NCBI RefSeq assembly: GCF_000016125.1
Contig: NC_009135.1
Span: 62,001 to 126,000, forward strand
From: Methanococcus maripaludis C5
GTDB taxonomy: Archaea; AGJL01; Methanococci; Methanococcales; Methanococcaceae
Reading direction: 5' to 3'
DNA length: 64,000 nt
Shown here: one piece after another, positions 9,448-19,283 of the stretch
How the letters are laid out: the number at the start of each line of letters is the position of its first letter
Position numbering within the stretch: the stretch's first letter is position 1
The notes under the pieces: generated by a model
What the model was told of the DNA's origin: nothing
What the model saw: only the letters and a program-made list of their open reading frames with translations
The model's database searches: none
Position numbers and translations under genes: made by a program

Positions 9448-10791
9448 TTAGATAACACTTACGCTGTCATCACCAGTTAATTTTACGACTAAATTGCCAG
9501 ATCCTGAATAGAGGCCCTGATTAAGTGCCAATACACAGGCTTTTGTTCCATCCCTGTCAGATCCTGCAAGAACCAATATTGTACTTTCGTCATTGTTTGG
9601 ATTAGTAATTGTTTGAATTATTCCTTTTCCTTCTCCAGGGTAGTCGTTTGTAACTTCAACGCTTAAACTGTTTTGAATACTTTCTGTAACTTTGTTTGAA
9701 ACAGGTCCACCAATTAATATTAAATCTGAAGAAGCACTTAACAGTTCATCCTGATCAACTAACTGGACTGAACCTTGGTAATCGACAATTTCACTGTACT
9801 TTTTATTGTTTTTATAGAGGTATGATTCATCGTCAGAATCGTCATCTTCATCATTTTCTATTTTTACTGCAAATATGTTATTTCCGAAGTATTTTGTACC
9901 TTCATCCATATCAAATTCGTAGTTTAAATTCTGTGTTACTGTAAAAAATACCGTTAAGTCTTCGTCACTTACATCTGTAAGTTCTACTTTGTAGTTTAAT
10001 AATTCAAAGTTTTGGGATAGACTTTTTGGACTTTCGTATTCTAAATTTATTCTTTTACCATCGAGGTCTGTATCAATGTTACTATATCCGGATATTGTTT
10101 CCCCATCTTCGATTTCGAGGGAATCATAGATTTCAAAGAAGAAATAAGGGGTATCTCCACTTTCCATATATTCATCATAGTATATTGAAATTTTTGAGCC
10201 AGATACAAAGTAGGTATCATCAGGATACATTTTAACATTTTCAATTCTATCACTACCTTCATAAACACTTACTAAAATTTGTCCGGTGCTATCCATACCG
10301 ATTATTTTAAATGTAAATGCATCGTAACTGAATTCTTCAGTAGTTTCAGTATCTTCGACTTTGTTTCCGAGAACTATTTTTTCATCTTCATCGTATTCTA
10401 TAAGTTTATAAGTTTTTCCCATAAATGTTACTTCGTCCCCTTCATCGTCTGATTCGAGTTCTTCTTCATATTCAAAGTTTTTGTAAGTAACTGTTTCGCC
10501 AGATTTTGTAAATTCGACTAACAAATTGCCCTTACCATCGTTAATTTCAAATTCATCAAGTGCGGGAACATTATAAATTATATTTTCAGTAACAACGATT
10601 TCATTATCTGAATTTATTTCCAAGGTTCTTTTTGAATAATATTTATCCATTAAAAGTTCTGCGTATTCTTTATCGACTTTTTCGCTGTTTACTACAATTA
10701 AAGGGTCGTCTACAACCATACCGTAAGTTATTGGTATGGTGCAGAGTGCTGCTAAAACAAACAGTGCTATTAATTTAGTTGGAGCACTCAT
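9448..10791 (-). CDS. Secreted S-layer-like protein (minor paralogue)
   Basis: 447 residues with an N-terminal signal peptide (KLIALFVLAALCTIPITYG) and a mature part rich in Asp and Glu. The C-terminal block with DLILIGGPVSNKV and STILVLAGSDRDGTKACVLAL matches the C-terminal domain of methanococcal S-layer proteins, and the N-terminal start PLIVVNSEKVDKEYAELL also fits that family. It is probably exported and part of, or associated with, the cell surface lattice. It is not expected to be the main S-layer protein because it is shorter. It starts after GGTGATTGA. Confidence 0.78.
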   Translation of the reverse strand: MSAPTKLIALFVLAALCTIPITYGMVVDDPLIVVNSEKVDKEYAELLMDKYYSKRTLEINSDNEIVVTENIIYNVPALDEFEINDGKGNLLVEFTKSGETVTYKNFEYEEELESDDEGDEVTFMGKTYKLIEYDEDEKIVLGNKVEDTETTEEFSYDAFTFKIIGMDSTGQILVSVYEGSDRIENVKMYPDDTYFVSGSKISIYYDEYMESGDTPYFFFEIYDSLEIEDGETISGYSNIDTDLDGKRINLEYESPKSLSQNFELLNYKVELTDVSDEDLTVFFTVTQNLNYEFDMDEGTKYFGNNIFAVKIENDEDDDSDDESYLYKNNKKYSEIVDYQGSVQLVDQDELLSASSDLILIGGPVSNKVTESIQNSLSVEVTNDYPGEGKGIIQTITNPNNDESTILVLAGSDRDGTKACVLALNQGLYSGSGNLVVKLTGDDSVSVI

Positions 10792-10897
10792 TCAATCACC
10801 GTGTACTTTTTTGAGAAAAGATATATCTACTACCTTAATATAATATTCAAATAGCATTTATACTTTACTTTTTTGTTTGGATTATAAGGTGATATTT

Positions 10898-11455
10898 TTG
10901 GTAACAGCGGAAGAACTCAGTTTAAAAAATGAATTGATAAGATTATTGAAAGATGTAAACTGCGTGAAGTTTGGTGACTTTACACTGGCCTCTGGAAAGC
11001 AGAGTAAATATTACGTAGATATTAAAAAGGCTACAACGAATCCCAAAGTTTTAAAAGCAGCCGCAAAACTTGTAAATTATTATGTTTCAAATGAAAATAC
11101 TGAAAATTTAAAAATTGCAGGAGTAGAATTAGGTTCAGTTTCAATTGCAACAGCAGTATCTCTAGAAACTGAAAAAGACCTTTTAATAATCAGAAAAAAG
11201 GCAAAAGAATACGGAACGAAAAATAAAATTGAAGGGGAATTAAATCATGGTGACAATGTAATCGTGATGGAAGACGTTACAACAACTGGTGGAAGCGTTT
11301 CAAAGGCAGTGGATGAGATAAGGGCAGTTTCTGGAAACGTTAAAAAAATCTACGTAATTGTTGATAGACAGGAAGGTGCAAAAGAGAATTTAGCTCAAAA
11401 TAACGTTGAATTAATCCCTCTCGTTACAATCGAAGAGCTGGGACTCAATAAATAA
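10898..11455 (+). CDS. pyrE: Orotate phosphoribosyltransferase
   Basis: 185 residues. It converts orotate and PRPP to orotidine 5'-phosphate in UMP synthesis. The PRPP-binding motif VIVMEDVTTTGGSV is near residue 124 and the substrate loop segment FTLASGKQSKYYVD near residue 26. The start is taken as TTG at 10898, four bases after AAGGTGAT; the upstream TTG at 10877 would place the ribosome binding site inside the gene. A non-ATG start is therefore likely. dadD follows 44 bp downstream on the same strand. Confidence 0.94.
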   Translation: MVTAEELSLKNELIRLLKDVNCVKFGDFTLASGKQSKYYVDIKKATTNPKVLKAAAKLVNYYVSNENTENLKIAGVELGSVSIATAVSLETEKDLLIIRKKAKEYGTKNKIEGELNHGDNVIVMEDVTTTGGSVSKAVDEIRAVSGNVKKIYVIVDRQEGAKENLAQNNVELIPLVTIEELGLNK

Positions 11456-11499
11456 TTTTTAACTAATTATTAACTTATTTTAAAATTAGGTAGATTTTC

Positions 11500-12768
11500 A
11501 TGATTTTAGTAAAAGATGCGATTATTAATGGAAAAAAGCAGAATATGCTTGTTGAAGGAAATATTATCAAAAAAATTGGAAATATTTCAAATTCAGAAGT
11601 CTCAAAAGATGAAACAGAAATAATCGATGGAAAAAACTGTGTTTTAATTCCAGGATTAATAAATACGCACACTCACGTTCCAATGTCTCTCTTTAGGGGA
11701 GTTGCAGATGATATTCCATTAATGGACTGGTTAAGTGGACACATCTGGCCAATGGAATCAAAATTAAATGAAAAAATAGTTTACGCAGGAACGCTTCTTG
11801 GAACAATTGAAATGATTAAAAGCGGAACCACTGCTTTTAACGACATGTATTTTTTCCTCGATTCGATAATCAAAGCAGTTGATGAAACAGGAATTCGATC
11901 AACAATTGCATACGGAATGATTGATTTATTTGACGAAGAAAAACGGGAAAAAGAATTAAAAACTGCGAGAGAGTCTCTTGAAATGATTAAAAATTTGAAT
12001 AATTCAAGAATTACTGGAGCGTTAGGACCTCATGCGCCATATACTTGTTCAAAAGAAATTTTAGAAAGTACAAATGCTCTTGCAAGGGAATTCAATGTTC
12101 CAATTCATATTCACATGAATGAAACATTAGATGAAATAAATCAGGTTGTAGAAAGAACAGGAATGCGACCTTTTGAATACCTAAATTCATTTGGATTTTT
12201 TGAGGATGTAACTACAATCTGCGCACACTGCGTTCATTTGAGTGATTCAGAAATTCAAATAATGAAAGAAAAAAATATGTTTGCGGCGCACAATCCTGTA
12301 AGTAATTTAAAGTTAGCTTCAGGGGTTTCTCCAGTTTTAAAATTACTTGAAAACAACATTCCTGTAACTTTGGGAACTGACGGCTGTGGAAGTAACAACA
12401 ACATGAATTTATTCGAAGAAATAAAAGCAGTAGCTTTGATACACAAAGGAGTAAATTTAAACCCTGTTGCAGTAACTGCAAAAGAAGCTTTTGAGTTTGG
12501 AACTAAAAACGGTGCAAAAGCACTTAATATCAATTCTGGAGAAATAAAAGAAGGAAAACTCGCAGACTTTGTACTTATCAACATGAAAAAACCTTATTTA
12601 ACGCCTAAAGAAAACATCGAATCGCATTTAGTTTATTCATTCAACGGTGTAGTTGATACAGTGGTGATTGATGGTAAAATCGTGTTAAATGCCGGAAAAA
12701 TGGTTAATATTGATGAAGAAAAAGTTTACGAGTTAGCAGAAGAAGCTTACTTTGAACTAGCTAAATAA
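11500..12768 (+). CDS. dadD: 5'-deoxyadenosine deaminase (MTA/SAH deaminase family)
   Basis: 422 residues of the amidohydrolase superfamily, full length. In methanococci the homologue MJ1541 deaminates 5'-deoxyadenosine and also S-adenosylhomocysteine and methylthioadenosine, recycling radical SAM and methylation by-products. Zinc ligands are visible: H57 and H59 in NTHTHVPMS, the HIHMNE segment near residue 205, CAHCVH near 244 and the catalytic Asp in LGTDGCGSN near 294. The ATG at 11500 follows TAGGTAGAT. It shares direction with pyrE and converges with pstK. Confidence 0.92.
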   Translation: MILVKDAIINGKKQNMLVEGNIIKKIGNISNSEVSKDETEIIDGKNCVLIPGLINTHTHVPMSLFRGVADDIPLMDWLSGHIWPMESKLNEKIVYAGTLLGTIEMIKSGTTAFNDMYFFLDSIIKAVDETGIRSTIAYGMIDLFDEEKREKELKTARESLEMIKNLNNSRITGALGPHAPYTCSKEILESTNALAREFNVPIHIHMNETLDEINQVVERTGMRPFEYLNSFGFFEDVTTICAHCVHLSDSEIQIMKEKNMFAAHNPVSNLKLASGVSPVLKLLENNIPVTLGTDGCGSNNNMNLFEEIKAVALIHKGVNLNPVAVTAKEAFEFGTKNGAKALNINSGEIKEGKLADFVLINMKKPYLTPKENIESHLVYSFNGVVDTVVIDGKIVLNAGKMVNIDEEKVYELAEEAYFELAK

Positions 12769-12771
12769 TTT

Positions 12772-13539
12772 TTATTTTAAATTTTTATTTATACAATTTA
12801 AAAAATATCTTTCAATTTTTTCAAAATCTAAATTCCCAGATTCAATTTTTTTACAGTCTTTTAAAAAAGATTTTCTCAGTTCAGAAACTAATTTTATATC
12901 TTTTTTATCGATTTTTCCGGTTTTTATTAAATTTCCAACAATAGTTCTTGTAATATTATCGATTTTTTGTAAATTACTTTCAACGGGTTCTGATTTTGGA
13001 ATTTTATTTTCATTTATTTTTAAACTTTTATTTTTATTTATTTTTAAAATTTGATTTAATATTTTGCCATGATCTATTTTTTCAGTCGTATCTACTGTAA
13101 TATCTGGTAAATCCCACGCATATTTGGTCCCAGGAGTGTCAAACTTTTCGTACATATTTTTTATAACTTCATTTGGGATTTTTTGCCCTCTTTCAATATT
13201 TCGTTTCAAAAGTAAATCCAAAGGCGCTTTAAGATATATTGTAACGTAGTTACTGTCAAATTCATTTGCAATATTCATTAAATCCCGTCTTTTTGAATTG
13301 TAATAATTTGTATCATCTACAATAACGCTAAAATTGTTTCCAAGTGCTTCTTTTATTAAATAATTGTTAGAATCCCTTATAAATTCTTCATAAGATTCTT
13401 TCCAAACCGGAAAACTTTCCCTAATTAAATCTGTTCCGAGTATGATGTTATCGATATTTTTTTCAGCCATTTTTTTTGAAATTGCTTTTGAAAACGTCGA
13501 TTTTCCAACTGATGGGAGTCCCGTCAAGATAATTAGCAT
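12772..13539 (-). CDS. pstK: L-seryl-tRNA(Sec) kinase (PSTK)
   Basis: 255 residues from ATG 13539 (GGTGAACAA upstream). PSTK phosphorylates Ser-tRNA(Sec), the archaeal and eukaryotic step before SepSecS makes selenocysteinyl-tRNA. The P-loop GLPSVGKST is at residues 7-15, followed by LGTDLIRE and the DDTNYYNSKRRDL segment. The N-terminal kinase domain covers about 160 residues. The Lys/Asn-rich C-terminal helical part contacts tRNA in known structures. Its presence implies the organism makes selenoproteins, although none was seen in this window. Confidence 0.9.
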   Translation of the reverse strand: MLIILTGLPSVGKSTFSKAISKKMAEKNIDNIILGTDLIRESFPVWKESYEEFIRDSNNYLIKEALGNNFSVIVDDTNYYNSKRRDLMNIANEFDSNYVTIYLKAPLDLLLKRNIERGQKIPNEVIKNMYEKFDTPGTKYAWDLPDITVDTTEKIDHGKILNQILKINKNKSLKINENKIPKSEPVESNLQKIDNITRTIVGNLIKTGKIDKKDIKLVSELRKSFLKDCKKIESGNLDFEKIERYFLNCINKNLK

Positions 13540-13630
13540 TTGTTCACCGTAATTTTTAGTTTCCATTTTATTTTTGTGTTTTTTGTTATTTATTTATAAT
13601 AATTAATAGTTATGTACTATTGGTGAAAAA

Positions 13631-15331
13631 ATGGACATGTTGGACATGGCTTTGAATATTGCCAAGGACATCGAGAAAAGTGTTAAACCTTTAATCGGAT
13701 GGGAAAAATCTAACGAAGTCGTCAAAATCGGGGCAGATGGCACCCCGACAAAGAGAATTGATTTAATCGCAGAAAACGTTGCTATAAATTCGATAGAAAA
13801 GGTTTGCTCGGCAATTTTAATAAGCGAAGAAATAGGATTTAAAAAAATAGGCAAAAATAAGCCAGAATACGTCATAGTTTTAGATCCTGTTGACGGGACC
13901 TACAATTCATTGAAGGACATTCCTTTTTATTCTGCAGCAATTGCAATCGGGCGAATTGATAAATTTACAGATAATTTTGAAGAAATGATAAAAAATCTCA
14001 AAATGAGCGACCTCGAAGTAGGTGTAGTTCGAAACATCGCAACAGGGGATACATATTACGCTAAAAAGGGAAATGGTGCATATCTTTTAAAGAAAGACGA
14101 GAAAAAATCGATTTCAATTTCAAATTCTTCCAATTTAAAAGATTCTTCAATAGGTCTTTTTGCACATGATATTTCATTAGATACTCTTAAATTTATAAAA
14201 GATAGGAGATTTAGGAGAATCAGGCTTTTTGGATCGATTGCTCTTGAGATGTGTTATGTTGCAAAGGGTGCACTCGATGCATTTATTAATGTAAATGAAA
14301 CCACTAGGCTTTGCGATATTGCAGCAGGATACGTTATTATTAAAGAAGCGGGGGGACTTGTAACTGATAAAAACGGTCAGGAAGTAAATCTTGATCTCGA
14401 CGTCAATTCAAAAGTTTCAGTTATTTGTTCAAATGAAATGCTCCATAAAAAGCTTGTAGGAATTTTTGGAAACCGCTGGAGAATTAAACCAACTAACTTT
14501 GGAATAATCTCAAGAATTGATAACGAAGAATCTATCGCAGTTGCACAAGATGTCATAAAATATTTGGATTTAAAAGGGATCAAATACGAGCTTGATAGTG
14601 GTACCTATAATGCATTAAAGAATCGTTTATCTAAAGAATGTAATGTAATCTCAAATATTGAAGAGATATCCCACATGATATCCATCGGAGGGGATGGAAC
14701 AGTACTTCGGGCATCAAAAATGATTGAAGGAAATGAAATTCCAATAGTTTGTATAAACATGGGAACCGTTGGATTTTTAACTGAATTTAGCAAAGATGAA
14801 ATCTTTTCTGCGATAGATTCTATAATTTGTGGATGCTACAAAGTCGAGAAAAGAACAAAACTAATGGGTTTTGCAAAGCTTTCTGACGGTAGACAGCAAA
14901 TTTTAAATGATTCTTTAAATGAGGTAGTGATTACAACTAAAAATCCTGCAAAAATGCTTCATTTTGAAGTATACATCGATGGAAATCTTGTAGAAGATGT
15001 GAGGGCTGACGGAATAATTGTTTCAACTCCAAATGGCTCTACAGCATATTCTTTAAGTTCTGGTGGTCCAATAATTGAACCAACAGTCGAAGGATTTGTG
15101 ATTGTCCCAATATGTCCGTTTAAACTCTCATCACGACCGTTAGTTGTAAATGCAAATTCAGAAATAAAAATAAAACTTTTGAAAAAATCCACATATGTTG
15201 TAATTGATGGAAACACGGAATTTGAAGCAAAAAAAGGCGACGAGATAATTTTAAGAAAATCTGAGTCAAATGCATATTTTGTGAAAGGAGATAATTTCTA
15301 TAATAAATTGAAAAAATTAAGTTTAATGTAA
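13631..15331 (+). CDS. Bifunctional NADP phosphatase/NAD kinase
   Basis: 566 residues made of two fused enzymes, like MJ0917. The N-terminal inositol monophosphatase-type domain (about 1-255) has EEIGF and the metal motif DPVDGT at 85-90, and removes phosphate from NADP+. The C-terminal NAD kinase domain (about 275-566) has IGGDGTVLR and NGSTAYSLSSGGP. The opposing activities in one chain would set the NAD/NADP balance in the cytoplasm. The ATG follows GGTGAAAAA. Both catalytic motifs are intact. Confidence 0.94.
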   Translation: MDMLDMALNIAKDIEKSVKPLIGWEKSNEVVKIGADGTPTKRIDLIAENVAINSIEKVCSAILISEEIGFKKIGKNKPEYVIVLDPVDGTYNSLKDIPFYSAAIAIGRIDKFTDNFEEMIKNLKMSDLEVGVVRNIATGDTYYAKKGNGAYLLKKDEKKSISISNSSNLKDSSIGLFAHDISLDTLKFIKDRRFRRIRLFGSIALEMCYVAKGALDAFINVNETTRLCDIAAGYVIIKEAGGLVTDKNGQEVNLDLDVNSKVSVICSNEMLHKKLVGIFGNRWRIKPTNFGIISRIDNEESIAVAQDVIKYLDLKGIKYELDSGTYNALKNRLSKECNVISNIEEISHMISIGGDGTVLRASKMIEGNEIPIVCINMGTVGFLTEFSKDEIFSAIDSIICGCYKVEKRTKLMGFAKLSDGRQQILNDSLNEVVITTKNPAKMLHFEVYIDGNLVEDVRADGIIVSTPNGSTAYSLSSGGPIIEPTVEGFVIVPICPFKLSSRPLVVNANSEIKIKLLKKSTYVVIDGNTEFEAKKGDEIILRKSESNAYFVKGDNFYNKLKKLSLM

Positions 15332-15347
15332 TTTTTCGTTCTTTTTT

Positions 15348-15506
15348 TCATTTTTTTCTAAAAACTAGGTTATTTAGAAAGTATTTCATCTTAAATGCTA
15401 AAATTATTAGAATTAATAATGCGATAATTAGGTAAACTAAATCCAATGTAATATCCAATATATCCTTAAATAGCGCATTTATTAAATTACTGGCTAATTC
15501 ATCCAT
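15348..15506 (-). CDS. Small membrane protein of 52 residues downstream of tldD
   Basis: A short gene missed by length cut-offs. The ATG at 15506 lies 12 bp after the tldD stop, preceded by CGTGA. The product has an acidic N-terminal part (MDELASNLINALFKDILDI), one strongly hydrophobic helix (about 22-38) and a basic tail ending FRKK, which predicts a single-span protein with its tail in the cytoplasm. The T-run near the stop could end transcription. No family is recognised. Probably co-transcribed with tldD. Confidence 0.6.
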   Translation of the reverse strand: MDELASNLINALFKDILDITLDLVYLIIALLILIILAFKMKYFLNNLVFRKK

Positions 15507-15518
15507 ATTTTCACGAGT

Positions 15519-16895
15519 TTATGAAAGTGTAGTTTTTGTTCTAACACTTCCTCCACCGTCCCCTACTGGAACACTTTGACCCCCTTTTCCACAGTATCCA
15601 ACGCTTAATTCAAATTCATCAGACACTGCATCGATATGGTGTAAAATATCTAAAATTTCGCCACTAAGTCCTGCATCCCTTAGTGGTTTAGTTAATATTC
15701 CATCTTCAATTAAAAATGCTTCAACAGCGTTAAACTGGAATAATCCTTTTCCAGTATCTACCTGTCCACCTCTTGAACCTTTCAAAAATATTCCTGTTTT
15801 TGTATCTTCTAAAAGTTCTTCAAATTTCCAGGAACCTGGCTTAATGTACGTGTTACTCATTCTAACAATTGGCCTATTCAGCCCATCTGCTCTAGCATTT
15901 CCTGTAACATCCATGTTAAGTCTTCCAGCAGTTTCTCTTGAATGTAAGTATCCATTTAATATACCATTTTCAATTAATGTAGTTTTTTCTCCTTTAACTC
16001 CTTCGTGGTCGTATTTATATTGTCCAAATGATTTTTCAATTGTGGCATCATCAATTACGGTTACTTCTTCGCTACCCACAGAATTCCCTAGTTTATCGTG
16101 AAAGACACTGTCATTTTGCAAAAAAAGGTCTGCTTCAGCAGCGTGGCCCACAGCTTCGTGAATGAATACCCCTGCAAGTTCTGGATCCAATATAACATCA
16201 AAAGTTCCTTTTGGACAGCTTTCAGCAGTTAAAAGTCTTATTGCTCTTTCTTTTGTACTTTTAGCCATTTCTTCAATTTTCGCATTTTTAATTATTTCAA
16301 ATCCGTTTCCGCCGATTCTATCAAATGCAAACTGCAAAGTTCCATCTTTTGCAATAGCAGTCATTCTCATAAGAGCTTTAACACTTTCATTTTCTATTCT
16401 AGTTCCTTCACTGGTCATTAAAATAGAATGGCCTTCCCCATCACTGTAACTTACGGAAGTACTAACTATTTTTTCTCCAGACATGTTTTCATGCGCTGAT
16501 TTCAAATATTCCTTTTTTTCTTCGATCGAAATTGTTTCAGGATGAATTTTTACATCCGCTTTCACATTATCACAAATTACAGGAATATCTTTCAATTCTA
16601 TCGATTTTTTAGTGTGTGTATTTGATATTTTTGCCATATTATGTGCTTTTTTTATTATTTCTTCAATATTTTTCAAAGAAACATTATTTGAGGTTGCAAA
16701 ACCCCAGCCGTTTTTTTCAAGCACCCGTATAATCACGCCAGAAGACATTCCAGAAGAAATTTCATCGATTATTCCATCTTTTTGGATAATATTGTTTGAT
16801 TCACCGGAAACAATTCTTAAATCTGCGTAAGTCCCAATTTCAAGTAATTTTTCAAGTTTTTCAATGTTTAAGTCAAGTTCGTTTAAAAAACTCAC
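15519..16895 (-). CDS. tldD: TldD family metalloprotease
   Basis: 458 residues, full length for TldD. The zinc motif HEAVGHAAEADLF (an HExxxH type) is near residue 245, followed by a conserved glycine-rich end with SVPVGDGGGSVRT. In bacteria TldD works with TldE/PmbA in a heterodimeric peptidase that matures peptides; the partner is not in this window. The start is a GTG at 16895 after GGTGAAATT. The 52-residue membrane gene follows directly. The native substrate in methanogens is unknown. Confidence 0.92.
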   Translation of the reverse strand: MSFLNELDLNIEKLEKLLEIGTYADLRIVSGESNNIIQKDGIIDEISSGMSSGVIIRVLEKNGWGFATSNNVSLKNIEEIIKKAHNMAKISNTHTKKSIELKDIPVICDNVKADVKIHPETISIEEKKEYLKSAHENMSGEKIVSTSVSYSDGEGHSILMTSEGTRIENESVKALMRMTAIAKDGTLQFAFDRIGGNGFEIIKNAKIEEMAKSTKERAIRLLTAESCPKGTFDVILDPELAGVFIHEAVGHAAEADLFLQNDSVFHDKLGNSVGSEEVTVIDDATIEKSFGQYKYDHEGVKGEKTTLIENGILNGYLHSRETAGRLNMDVTGNARADGLNRPIVRMSNTYIKPGSWKFEELLEDTKTGIFLKGSRGGQVDTGKGLFQFNAVEAFLIEDGILTKPLRDAGLSGEILDILHHIDAVSDEFELSVGYCGKGGQSVPVGDGGGSVRTKTTLS

Positions 16896-16939
16896 AATTT
16901 CACCAGTTTAATAATGACACAAATCTGCTTTTCTTTTAA

Positions 16940-18337
16940 TTAAATGTTATGAATTACAATTGTTTTTGTCTCGCACATTTCTTCTACGGTATATTTTATG
17001 CCTTCTCTTCCAAGACCACTTTTTTTAACTCCTCCAAAAGGCATATTGTCTTTTCTAAATGTGGGGCTGCTGTTTATCATTATTCCGCCGTATTCTAATG
17101 AATCTGCTATTTTCATAGCTTTATTTATATCATTTGTGAATACTCCTGCTTGAAGCCCATATTTTGAATTATTTGCAATAGATACTGCTTCTTCGCTATC
17201 CTTTACTTTTAATATTGGTAAAACCGGTCCGAAAGTTTCAATTTTTGATAAAATATTATTTTCATCAATATTGATGACAGCCGGAGAAATCAAGCTGTTC
17301 TGCCTATTTCCGCCAATCAATACTTCTCCACCTTCATTTACGGATTTTTTTATTAAATTTTCAATTCTTAAGGCACTTTCAGGACTAATGAGTGGGCCGA
17401 TATCTGTTTTAGTATCGAGCGGATTTCCCAAAATTAGTTTTTTAGTTTCTTCGATAACGTGTTTTGTAAATGTTTCTAAAACTTCTTCTTCAACGAGCAC
17501 CTGTCCAACTGAGATACAAACCTGCCCCGCATTTAAGAATTTACTTTTAACCGCGGATTTGGCAGCTAATTTGATGTCAGAATCTTTTAACACTATCATA
17601 GGGTTATTTCCCCCAAGTTCAAGTGCAACTTTTTTCATTTTCGCATTTTTTGATATCGATTCTCCAACTTCAACGCTTCCAGTGAACGAAACCATATTTA
17701 TATTGTCGTTTTTCGAGATTTCATCGCCAACAATATCTCCATTTCCGGTAGCAAGGTTAAATATTCCTCTTGGAACATCCATCTGTTTTAGAACATGTTC
17801 TATAATTTTTGTAAGATATATTGCAACAATCGGTGCTTTTGATGATGGATGTAATACAACTGAATTTCCTGTGGCAATTGCAGGGCCAATTTTATGTGTT
17901 ATCAAATTTAATGGAAAATTAAATGGAGTTATTGCTCCAACTACGCCCAACGGCTCTTTTTTTGTAAATATTAATCCATTTTCCGAATTAATTGTTTCTC
18001 CACGAAGTTCCTTTGCATAGAATGCAGAAAGCTTAAGTGCAGTCAATGTTCTATCTACTTCTATTTTTGACTGTTTTATTGGTTTTCCAACGTCAATTGA
18101 AATTGTTTTTGCAAAAAGATCTTTTTTCAAGCTGATCTGCTCTGCAATCTTCATTAAAATACTGTATCTTTTTGAAGGGCTTAAATTTTTCATTATTTCT
18201 TTATTTTTTTCCGCAACTTCAATCGCACTTTTTGTTTCTTCTCTATCAAGGGCAGTTATTTTCTCGATATTTTCCAACGTGTACGGGTCAAAAACATCGA
18301 TATCTTCTCTTAAAATCCATTTTCCATCGATAAACAT
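16940..18337 (-). CDS. cofA: NAD(P)-dependent aldehyde dehydrogenase (lactaldehyde dehydrogenase CofA or GAPN-like)
   Basis: 465 residues of the aldehyde dehydrogenase superfamily. The catalytic cysteine is in FLNAGQVCISVGQ and the general base Glu in ALELGGNNP; the cofactor segment is FTGSVEVGESI. The M. jannaschii homologue MJ1411 oxidises lactaldehyde to lactate for coenzyme F420. The M. maripaludis orthologue has also been discussed as non-phosphorylating glyceraldehyde-3-phosphate dehydrogenase. Sequence alone does not separate the two uses. It starts after CAGGTGTAAC and lies 44 bp before tldD on the same strand. Confidence 0.85.
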   Translation of the reverse strand: MFIDGKWILREDIDVFDPYTLENIEKITALDREETKSAIEVAEKNKEIMKNLSPSKRYSILMKIAEQISLKKDLFAKTISIDVGKPIKQSKIEVDRTLTALKLSAFYAKELRGETINSENGLIFTKKEPLGVVGAITPFNFPLNLITHKIGPAIATGNSVVLHPSSKAPIVAIYLTKIIEHVLKQMDVPRGIFNLATGNGDIVGDEISKNDNINMVSFTGSVEVGESISKNAKMKKVALELGGNNPMIVLKDSDIKLAAKSAVKSKFLNAGQVCISVGQVLVEEEVLETFTKHVIEETKKLILGNPLDTKTDIGPLISPESALRIENLIKKSVNEGGEVLIGGNRQNSLISPAVINIDENNILSKIETFGPVLPILKVKDSEEAVSIANNSKYGLQAGVFTNDINKAMKIADSLEYGGIMINSSPTFRKDNMPFGGVKKSGLGREGIKYTVEEMCETKTIVIHNI

Positions 18338-18455
18338 AAAGTTACACCTGCAATTTCATTGAATAATATTAACGTGTAATGGGTTATAAATTTTAGTAAA
18401 AATTAATATATTCAAAAATCCATAATTATGAGTATTAATATCGGGGGAGATACAA

Positions 18456-19259
18456 ATGCCGATTTCACTAATGGGTTACACACTATCAATAAATGTGTTT
18501 TTAATTGTTAAGGCTATTTTAGTACTTGTTCTAGGGTATTTGGCAGTAAGGATTGTGTCAGGCATTTTAGAAAGAGGCGCTAAAAAAAGTAAGATTCCAG
18601 AACTGGTTTCTGAATTTGTTATCAAGCTATTTAGTGCAATACTTTATTTATTTGTGATATTGCTCGCAGTAGGTGTTTTTGGTGTTGAAACAGGGCCAAT
18701 AATTTTGGGACTTTCTGCATCACTCGGTTTAATTTTAGGTTTTGGTCTTCAAGACACACTTACAAATCTAACATCTGGCCTTTGGATTGCGGTTATGAAG
18801 CCACTAGACAAAGAAGAAACTGTTCAAATCGGTGGAATGACTGGAAAAGTAGTTGAAGTTGGGATAATGGCAACTAAACTTTTAACTCCCGACAATGTGG
18901 TTATTACACTCCCAAATAAGTTAGTTTGGGGAAGTCCTATAACTAATTTCACTAGAATGGATATAAGAAGAGTAGATGTTGCAGTTGGAGTTAGCTACGG
19001 CGAAAATTTAGACAATGCAGTATCTACAGCACTCGAACTTATTTCTGGACATCCTTTAGTATTAAAAGACCCTGCACCAGCAGTAGCCATAACTGGTCTT
19101 GGTGATTCTTCTGTAGATTTACAGCTTAGGGCATGGACGAAAACTGGCGACTACTGGGCTGTAAAAGGAGATCTTACAAAAGGAATCTACGAAAAATATG
19201 GAAAAGAGGGTATTGAAATTCCGTTCCCACAGATGGATGTACATATCCACAAATATTAA
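18456..19259 (+). CDS. mscS: Small-conductance mechanosensitive channel, MscS family
   Basis: 267 residues, close to E. coli MscS in size. There are three predicted membrane helices: about 10-32, 48-70, and the pore-lining Gly/Ala-rich helix at about 78-110 (LGLSASLGLILGFGLQDT). The cytoplasmic beta domain begins near MKPLDKEETVQIGG and ends in an alpha/beta part near residue 260. The channel opens under membrane tension and releases solutes after osmotic downshock. The ATG follows GGGGGAGAT. It is divergent from the aldehyde dehydrogenase gene. Confidence 0.92.
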   Translation: MPISLMGYTLSINVFLIVKAILVLVLGYLAVRIVSGILERGAKKSKIPELVSEFVIKLFSAILYLFVILLAVGVFGVETGPIILGLSASLGLILGFGLQDTLTNLTSGLWIAVMKPLDKEETVQIGGMTGKVVEVGIMATKLLTPDNVVITLPNKLVWGSPITNFTRMDIRRVDVAVGVSYGENLDNAVSTALELISGHPLVLKDPAPAVAITGLGDSSVDLQLRAWTKTGDYWAVKGDLTKGIYEKYGKEGIEIPFPQMDVHIHKY

Positions 19260-19283
19260 AAAATAAGTTTTTATTTCTTTTTT

